Below, piece after piece: positions 1 to 9,300 of a stretch of 64,000 nucleotides of DNA. The translations under genes were made by a program, and so were the position numbers. Below the pieces are notes generated by a model. The model had not been told where the DNA came from. It saw nothing but the letters and a program-made list of their open reading frames with translations, and searched no databases. Origin of the DNA: Streptomyces sp. Ru72 (GTDB taxonomy: Bacteria > Actinomycetota > Actinomycetes > Streptomycetales > Streptomycetaceae); the NCBI RefSeq assembly GCF_002920635.1, contig NZ_PQSR01000003.1, positions 62,001 to 126,000 on the forward strand, written 5' to 3'. Position 1 is the stretch's first letter. Each line of letters opens with the position of its first letter.

Positions 1-196
1 GGTCGGCGCGCCGCAGGTCCAGGTCACGCGGGCTGCCGCCGGGAGGAACGCCGGGGTGCGGTTCGTACTAGCCGCCGACGCGCCGGCGGCGAACGCGGAA
101 GCGGCCGGGAATGTGACCGGCGCCAAGCCTGACGAAGGCCTCAAGGCGGCGGTGGTGCAGGCGATCAGACAGGCCGTGAGGACCTGTAACGCGTGA
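1..196 (+). CDS. C-terminal end of an unidentified protein (start lies before the window)
   Basis: Reading from base 2 gives an open frame to a TGA at 194-196. The tail is alanine-rich and ends in a helix-like segment finishing VRTCNA. Codon use is typical of the window, with G or C in nearly all third positions. No start is visible, so the gene enters from outside the window. The fragment is too short to name a family. It ends about 125 bases before the giant RHS gene on the same strand. Confidence 0.55.
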   Translation, partial: VGAPQVQVTRAAAGRNAGVRFVLAADAPAANAEAAGNVTGAKPDEGLKAAVVQAIRQAVRTCNA

Positions 197-320
197 ACTG
201 CGGCCAGGGTTCCGGGTCTTTGGTAAAGATCGGCTAACGTTGTCGATCTCGTGTGGAGTCTTTGCACGTTCTTGGGGCAAACTTGCGAAGCTTTTGTCGG
301 CTCGTGAGTAAAGGCTGCCC

Positions 321-3300
321 ATGCGTGTGCGCTGGGTCCGCAGCCCTCGCATGTTCCCGCCGGGTGGCACCGGTCGGCGCAGAGCGAGGGTTACGGCACT
401 TTCTGTTCTCGTCTCCCTCTCGTTCATGCTCACCACCGAGACGGCGGAAGCCACCGGTGCCACGCTGTCTCCGCTGAGCATGCCCGAGTGGTCCCTGTCC
501 GGACTGTGGAAGTGGGCCACCGAGTCTCCGCTGGACACCCCGGACCAGGAAGGTGGCACCGCCCGCGGCAAGAGCCACCGCGCCTCGACCGCGGCGACCA
601 GCGCCGACCGAGGTGTCGGCCACAAGCCCGGCAAGGGCAAGGGGGAGCTCGATCCGTACAAGCGGCCCGCCGACCCGGCCGAGACGGCCACGACCGGCCC
701 GGCCGCGGGCACGGCGAAGAGCTTCGACCTCCGCACCAGCAAGCGCAACGCCAAGAAGTCCACGGCCACCTCGGACTACTACGTCAACGCCGACGGCTCC
801 GTCACGATCCGCCACTACAGCGGCCGTTCCAACTACAAGGCGGACGACGGCAGCTGGAAGCCGATCGACACCGACCTGGTCAAGGGCGAGGACGGCCGGT
901 TCGAGCAGAAGGCCAACTCCCTCGACGTCGCGTTCGCCCCGAACGCCGCCGACGAGCAGCTGGCCTCCGTCGACTTCGGCGCCGGCCGGTCCCTGGCGTA
1001 CGCGCTGCGCGGCGCCCACAAGGCGGCGGCGACCGAGGACGAGGGCGGCAGGGTCGTCTACAACGACGTGCTGCCCGAGACGGACGTCCAGCTCGTCCCG
1101 ATCGCCGACGGCTTCAAGGAGAACCTGGTCCTGCGCTCCCGCGACGCGGCCGGCTCCTGGGTCTTCCCGCTGGACGCCAAGGGCCTCACCCCGCGTCTCG
1201 CCGAGGACGGCGACGTGGAGTTCACCGACGCCGACGGCAAGGTGACCGCCACCATCCCGCACGCCTACATGGAGGACTCCCGGATCGACCGGCACTCCGG
1301 CGAGGGCACCCGCTCCGGGAAGGTCTCCTACGAGCTGACCACCGTGGACGGCGAACCGGCGCTGCGGATGACCGCCGACCGGGCCTGGCTGGACGATCCG
1401 AAGCGGGTCTACCCGGTCACCGTCGACCCGACGACGGTCCTCGCGAGCGAGACGACGTACGTCCAGAACGACTACAGCGCCAACCGCTCCGCCGAGAACC
1501 AGATCAAGGTCGGTTCGTACGACGCGGGCACCACGAAGGCCAACTCCTTCCTGCAGTTCTCGTCGCTGGGCTCCACGCTCGCCGGCCAGAAGGTCTCCGC
1601 GGCGACCCTCAACGTCTGGGCGCTGTGGTCCTCGACGTGCCAGCCCGAGTCCTTCTCCGTGTACCCGGTGACCCAGTCGTGGTCGCCGACGACGACCACC
1701 ACGTACCCCGGTCCGTCGTACGGCTCCGCCATCGGCACCGCCACCCCCGACCCGGGTGCCTCCTGCACCAACAACACCGGCAGCGCCGGCGTCGGCGTGA
1801 AGATGCCGGTGACGCTGTCGACCTCGTGGTTCACCCAGGTCGCCACCGGCGGCGCCAACTACGGCCTGGCCATGGCCGCTCCGACCGGCGACAACCTGCA
1901 CTGGAAGAAGTTCCACTCCGACGAGTCGGCCACGGCGAGCTGGCGCCCGTCGCTGGACCTGACCTACGCGCCGAACACCAAGCCGCAGGTCAACGCCCAG
2001 TACCCGCCGGAGAACTTCCAGGCCAACACCCTCCAGCCGGAGCTGCTGGTCTACGCGAGCGACGCGGACAAGTGGCCGAACGCGGCCCTGACGTACACCT
2101 TCGAGGTCTACGACGCCGACTCCACCAGCACCACCCCGGTGGCCACCTCCGGCGCCGTCTCCAAGAGCAGCTGGAAGATTCCCGCCGGCAAGCTCACCTG
2201 GTCCAAGAACTACGTCTGGTACGTGGGGGTGAGCGACGGTTACGACGAGGTGACGTACTCCAGCCGCTTCGCCACCGCCGTGCCGCAGCCGCCGGTGACC
2301 TCGGGCCTGGCCCAGAACACCGACGGACACGACTTCGACCCGTCCGAGGCGAACTACACCACCGACGACAGTGACGCGGACGTGGAGGTGGTCGGCCCCT
2401 CGCTGGAGATCGACCGCTCGTACAACAGCATCGACCCGCGGATCGACAGCGCCTTCGGCGCCGGCTGGTCGACGGTCGTCGACATGAAGGCGGCCGAGGT
2501 CAAGGACCCGTCGGGCACGGTCACCAGCGTCGTCGTCACCTACCCGGGCGGTGAGCAGGTCGCCTTCGGCCGCAACAGCGACGGAACGTTTCAGCCCCCG
2601 CTGGGCCGTTACGCCCGCCTGCAGTCGGTGACCGGCGGCTACACGCTGACGGACAAGGACTTCACCGAGTACGCCTTCAAGCAGCCCACCGCCAAGGCCG
2701 GCACCTACGCGATATCCGGCATCAAGGACTACGCCGGCCGCACGGAGACGTTCCAGTACAACGCGTCCAAGCAGCTGACGAAGATCACCAACGAGACGTC
2801 CAAGCGGTCACTGGGCCTGACCTGGTCGACGCCGGCCGGAGCCACCGCCGCGCATGTCGAGACGGTCTTCACCGACCCGTCCACGGCCGGTGACTCGAAC
2901 ACCGTGCAGACCTGGCAGTACGGCTACTCGGGCGATCAGCTGACCAAGGTCTGCCCCCCGGCCGACTCGGCGCACTGCACCACCTACACCTACGCCACCG
3001 GCAACCACTACCGCACCACGGTCCTGGACGCCGACCCGTACGCGTACTGGCGGCTCGGTGAGGCGGCCGGTGCGACCGTCGCCAACGACACGGTCGACAC
3101 CAACCAGGGCCGGTACAACGGCCTCTACCACAACGTGACCCTGGGCAGCTCGTCGCTGCTCGCGGGCTCCACCCAGAAGACCGCCACCTTCAACGGCACC
3201 ACGTCGTACGTGGAGATGCCGGCCGCGCCCGGCGCCACGCCCTCGTACATGACGGTCTCACTGTGGTTCAAGACCACCACGGCCGGCGGCGTGCTGTTCT

Positions 3301-6300
3301 ACTACGGCGACAAGCCGCTGAGCGACACCGACCCGGTGAACAACACGACGAAGAACACCCCCGCGGTATACGTCGGCACCGACGGCAAGCTGCGCGGCTG
3401 CCTGGCCATGTCGCCCAGCTGCAGCCCCAACATCGTCTCCGGCGCCACCGTCACCGACGGACAGTGGCACAACGCGGTCCTCACCGGTCAGGCCACCAGC
3501 CAGACCCTCTACCTCGACGGCGTGGCCCAGGGCTCCCTCTCCGGCACCATCAACGACTGGAACCAGCCCTACATCTCGCTCGGGGCGGGCGTGAACACCC
3601 AGGGCTGGCCGGCGATGAACCCGAACGACCGGCTCGGGCACTACACCGGTCAGATGGCGGAGGTCGCCATCTACTCCGAGCCCCTCGACCCGTCGGTGAT
3701 CACCGCGCAGTACCAGGCCGCCAAACGGTCCGCGGGTCTGCTCAGCAAGATCACCACGCCCGGTCTGAAGACCCAGTCCCAGGTGGTCTACAGCACCACC
3801 GACGACCTGGTCACGCAGGCCACGGACGGCGACGGCGGCACCTGGAAGCTCAACCCGCCGACCGTCACCGGTTCCTCGCAGGTCTACCGCTCCGCCGTGA
3901 TGGGCTCCGCGCCCAGCGGCTACTGGCGGCTGGCCGACACGCAGGGCGCGCCGCAGGCCGCCAACGAGATCCACACCGGTTTCGGCACGTACAACACCGT
4001 CACCCAGGGGGTGACGGGCCCGTTCGGCACGGGTGACGTCACCGCCGCGTCCTTCAACGGCACCTCGTCGTACGCCGAGATCCCGTTCACGCCGTGGCAC
4101 GGTTCCGCCAGCCGCGCGGTCGAGCTGTGGTTCAAGACCGCGAAGCCCGGTGTGATCCTGTCCGACCAGTCGCAGGCGCCGACCGGCACGACCCCGAGCG
4201 GCACCTGGAACCCGCTGCTGTACGTGGGCGCCGACAACAAGCTGCACGGCCACTGGTGGAGCACCGCGGGCACCGGCGGCACGGCCTTCGGGACAACGGG
4301 CACCGTCACCGACAACCAGTGGCACCACGCGGTCCTGTCCGCCTCGGGCACGACCCAGACCATGTACCTCGACGGCGCCAAGGTGGCCGACTTCAGCGGC
4401 CAGACCGCCGACCAGTCGAACACCCGCACGTTCGTCGGTGCGGGTTACGCCAAGAGCTGGTACCAGTCGCCCGGTGACGCCAGCTTCTTCACCGGCTCCA
4501 TCGCGGAGGTCGCGGCCTACGACCACGCCGTGGGCGAGGACGAGGTGGAGCGGCACTGGTCGGCCTACAAGGCGTCCTCCGGCGTCGCACCGGTGCGCAC
4601 GGTGACGCTCACCGACCCGACCGACAAGACGCTGACGTACGTGTACGACGCGGAGATGGGCAACCGTCAGCTGGCCGTGATCGACACGGAGGGCAAGCGG
4701 ACGACGTACGGCTACGACACGGGCGGCTTCCTGCGCACCGTGACGGACGCCAACGGAAACCGCAGCATCACCGGTCACGACGTCCGCGGCAACACGGTCT
4801 CCCAGACCGACTGCCAGGACACCACCGCGAACAAGTGCGCCACGGAGTACTACACGTACTACCCGGACGCGACCACCGCGTTCCCGCCGATGGACCCCCG
4901 CAACGACCTGCTCCTGACCGAGCGGGACGCGCGTTCCGCGTCCGCGACGGACAACACGTACCTGACCAGCTACACCTATGACACCGGCGGCAACCTGCTG
5001 TCGGTGACCGGTCCGCCGGTGGCCGGGCATCCGAACGGGCGCACCGCCACCACCACCTACACCACCTCCTCGACCCCGGCGGCCGAGGGCGGTACGGCGG
5101 TGGCGCCCGCGGGCCTGGTCGACACGGTGACGACGCCGGGCGGCAAGACGACCAAGCACGTCTACTACGCCGACGGCGACCTGGCCTCGGTCACCGACGC
5201 CAACGGCGCCAAGGTCACGTACACGTACGACAACCTGGGCCGGAAGATCTCGCAGAAGGAGATATCCGACGCCAACCCCGGCGGCCTGACCACCTCCTGG
5301 ACGTACGACAAGAACGACCAGGTGGTCACCGAGACCGCCCCCGCGGTCACCAACCGCGTCACCGGCGCGGTGCACCAGGCGAAGACCACCACGGTCTACG
5401 ACTACGACGGCAACGTCACCTCGCAGACCGTCGCCGACGTCTCCGGCGGCGACGCCTCGCGGACGACGTCGATGACGTACGACGCCTACAACCGTCTCGC
5501 CACACGCACGGACCCGGGCGGCGACGTGACGTCGTTCGAGTACGACGTCTACGGCAACAAGGTGAAGGAGACCGACCCCGACGGGAACGTCAACACCTAC
5601 ACCTACGACGGTGAGGGCAGGCCGCTGACGACCAGTCTGCTCGACTACACCGGCGACCCGAACAACCCCTCGGCTCCGACCACCCTGGTCCAGGAGTCGC
5701 GGGCGTACGACCCGGCGGGCCGGCTCGCGTCGATCACCGACGCCATGGGCTGGGTGACCGAGTACACCTACACCGACGACGGCCTGGCGGCCACGGTCAC
5801 CCGCAAGGACCCGGCGAACGGCAAGCAGTTCGTCGAGGAGTCCAACACCTACGACATGGCCGGGAACCTGATCAAGCAGGTGACCAACGACGGCCGGACC
5901 ACGACCACCTTCACGGTGGACGCGGACGACCGCGTCACGTCGTCGGTGCTCGACCCGACCGGGGTCAACCGCTCCACGAAGGTCTCCTACGACCCGGACG
6001 ACAATGTCGTCAGCGAGACGGAGACCGACCCGGCGACCGGCGACGTCAACACCACGGACACGCTCTACGACAACCTGGGCAACGTCACCCGGACCGTCGA
6101 GCACGACGGGAGCACCGCGCCCGTGGCGCGCTGGAAGCTGTCGGAGACCAGCGGCCTCGCGGCCGACGACTCCTCCGGCGGCAACCGCAAGGTGACGCTG
6201 GGCAGCGCCGTGACCCGCTCCACCGAGAAGGGCGGCTCGGCGGTCTTCAACGGCACCGCCAACGCCTACGGCCAGGCGGACGGCCCGGCGGTGAACACCA

Positions 6301-9300
6301 GCGGCAGCTTCACCGTCTCGGCCTGGGTCAAGCTCGGCTCGACGGGCGCGAACAGCACCTTCCTCGCGCAGGACGGCAAGGTGGCCAGCGGCTTCCAGCT
6401 GTACTACTCCACGGCGTACGGCTGGACCTTCAACCGCCACGGCTCGGACACCAGCGGCGCGTCGACCATCCGGACCTACTCCGGCACCTCGGCGGTGACG
6501 AGCGGTACCTGGACCCACCTCACCGGTGTCTACGACCAGGCCACCGCGTCGCTGAAGCTGTACGTCAACGGTTCCCAGTCCGGGACCACGACCGCCTTCA
6601 CCTCTCCCTGGGAGGCCACCGGCCCGCTGCAGATCGGACGACGGCTCTACAACGGGACGTACGCCGAGAACGCCAACGGCTCGATCGCCGACGTCCAGGT
6701 CTACGGTGAGGCACTGACCGCCTCCCAGGTGTCGTCGCTCTACAACGGCACCCTGCCCGCGGCCGGCAGCTCGATCCGTTCCACCACCTGGAAGCTGGAC
6801 CAGCGCGGTCTGCCCACGTCGATGACCGACCCCAACGGCAACACCACCGACTACGGGTACGACGAGGCCGCGCAGCAGACCACCGTCACCGAGCCGGTCG
6901 TCAACGCCGAGACGAACGGGGGCGCGGCCACGGCCGTCCGCCCGATCTCGATGACGGGGTACAACACGTTCGGTGAGGTGACCGAGACCTCCGACCCGAA
7001 CGGCAACGTCACGGTCACCGCCTACGACGCCGAGGGCCAGGAGACCTCGACCAGGCTGCCCGACTACACACCGCCGGGGTCCACGACTCCGATCACGGCT
7101 ACGTCCTGGAACGAGTACAACGACCTCGGCCAGGTCACGGCGGAGGTCGACGCGCTGGGCAACCGGACGACGTACACCTACACGCAGCTCGGCGACCTGG
7201 CCTCCGTCACGGAGCCGGGCGGCGACAAGACGACGTTCGTGTACGACACCAACGGCGACCTGCTGTCCACCACCCGCCCGAACGGCGCCCGTGAGGAGTC
7301 CACCTGGGACTACCTCGGCAACGAGCTGACCAGCACGGAGATCGTGCGCCAGCCGACGCAGCGGGCCTACACGGCGATCAACGAGTACGACGCGCCCGGC
7401 GGCGACCTGTCCCGGCGGGTCAGCCCGACAGGGGTGTCGGAGTCGTACAAGTACAACGCTCTCGGCGAGGTCACCGAGGTGACCGACCCCGCGGGCAACG
7501 TGTCGACGTTCACCTACGACATGGACGGCCAGGTTCTCACCGCGAAGGACCCCGACGGCACGAGCACCAAGAACACGTACGACGGTTTCGGCCGGCTGGT
7601 CACCACCCAGGACCTGGACGCACTCGGCGGGGTGCTGCGCACCAGCCGCTCCACGTACGACCGGGCGGGCAACCCGCTGTCGGTGACCGACTATCGGGGC
7701 CACACCACCACGTTCACCGTGGACCCCACCGGCCTGGTCACCAAGGCGGTGGAGCCGGTCTCCGCGACCGAGTCCATCACCACGACCTACGGCTACGACG
7801 CGGCGGGCAACCGCACGCGCTTCACCGACGGCCGTGGCAACCCGTTCATCACCACCTACAACACCTGGGGACTGCCCGAGTCGCTGATCGAGCCGTCCAC
7901 CCCGGCCCACCCGGACCTCGCGGACCGCACCTTCGCCACGGTGTACGACGCGAACGGCCGGGTGAAGGAGCAGCGCTCCCCGGGCGGCGTGGTCGTCACC
8001 AACGAGTACGACGCCAAGAGCCGGCTGACGAAGACCACCGGCACGGGTGCGGAGGCCGCCACGGTCGACCACACCTACGCGTACGACTCCGACGACCGTG
8101 TCACGGCCGTCGCCGGTGCGGGTACGGATCTGAACACCTTCACCTACGACGACCGCGGTCTGCTGCTGTCGGCGTCCGGCCCGTCGGGCAGCTCGTCCTT
8201 CGCCTACAACGGCGACGGGGCGATGACCTCCCGCACGGACGCGTCCGGTACGACGACCTACGGGTACGACACGGCCGGCCGGCTGAAGACGGTCGACGAC
8301 GGGGCCACCGGCTCCAAGCTGACCTACACCTACGACGTCAACAACAACGTCAAGCAGGTCGACTACGGCACCGCCAAGTCCAAGCGGGAGTTCTCCTACG
8401 ACGCGCTGGAGCGGATCACCAACGACAAGCTGACCTCGCCCACCGGCAAGGTGCTCGCCTCCATCTCCTACGGATGGGACGAGAACGACAACCTGACGTC
8501 GAAGACGACGACGGGTGTGACGGGTGCTTCGTCGAACACGTACACGTACGACTGGGCGAACCGGCTGACGTCCTGGAACAACGGGACGACGACGGAGGTC
8601 TACGGCTACGACGCCTCGGGCAACCGCACCCGCGTCGGCGGCGACACGTACACGTACGACGCCCGCAACCGGCTCACCTCGGACGGGCACAACACGTACG
8701 CGTACACCGCACGCGGCACGCTGAAGACGATCACGGACGAGAGCGGGGTGCAGACCTCCCTCAAGGCCGACGCCTTCAACCGCGTGATCAACGAGGGCGA
8801 CCGGACGTACACCTACGACGGTCTGGACCGCGTCCTGAACGCCAAGGACGCGACGGGGGCCGACGTCTTCTCGTTCAAGTACAGCGGCGCGGGCAACGAC
8901 GTGGCCTCGGACGGTGTGACGTCCTACAGCCGCGACGCCGACGGCTCGCTGCTGGGCGTGAAGACGGCCGTGTCGTCGGTGCTGGCGCTGACGGACATCC
9001 ACGACGACGTGGTGGCCCAGTTCACCGACTCCGCGGAGGCGCTCACCGGCTCGGCGACGTACACGCCGTTCGGCAAGACGTCCTCGTCGGCGGGCATGCT
9101 GGGCAACCTGGGCTACCAGTCCGGGTGGACCGATCCGCAGACCGCCAAGGTCAACATGGCCGCGCGCTGGTACTCGCCGCAGACCGGCCAGTTCAACAGC
9201 CGGGACACGGTGGGCAACGACCCGCTGCCGGATTCGGTGAACGCCAACCAGTACGCCTACGCCAACGACAACCCGATGACGGGTACGGACCCGACCGGCC

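Noticed and set aside
234-2330. 698-codon minus-strand frame at the start of the RHS gene
   Set aside because: Same shadow effect; Arg/Gly/Val-rich product without motifs, fully inside a supported gene.
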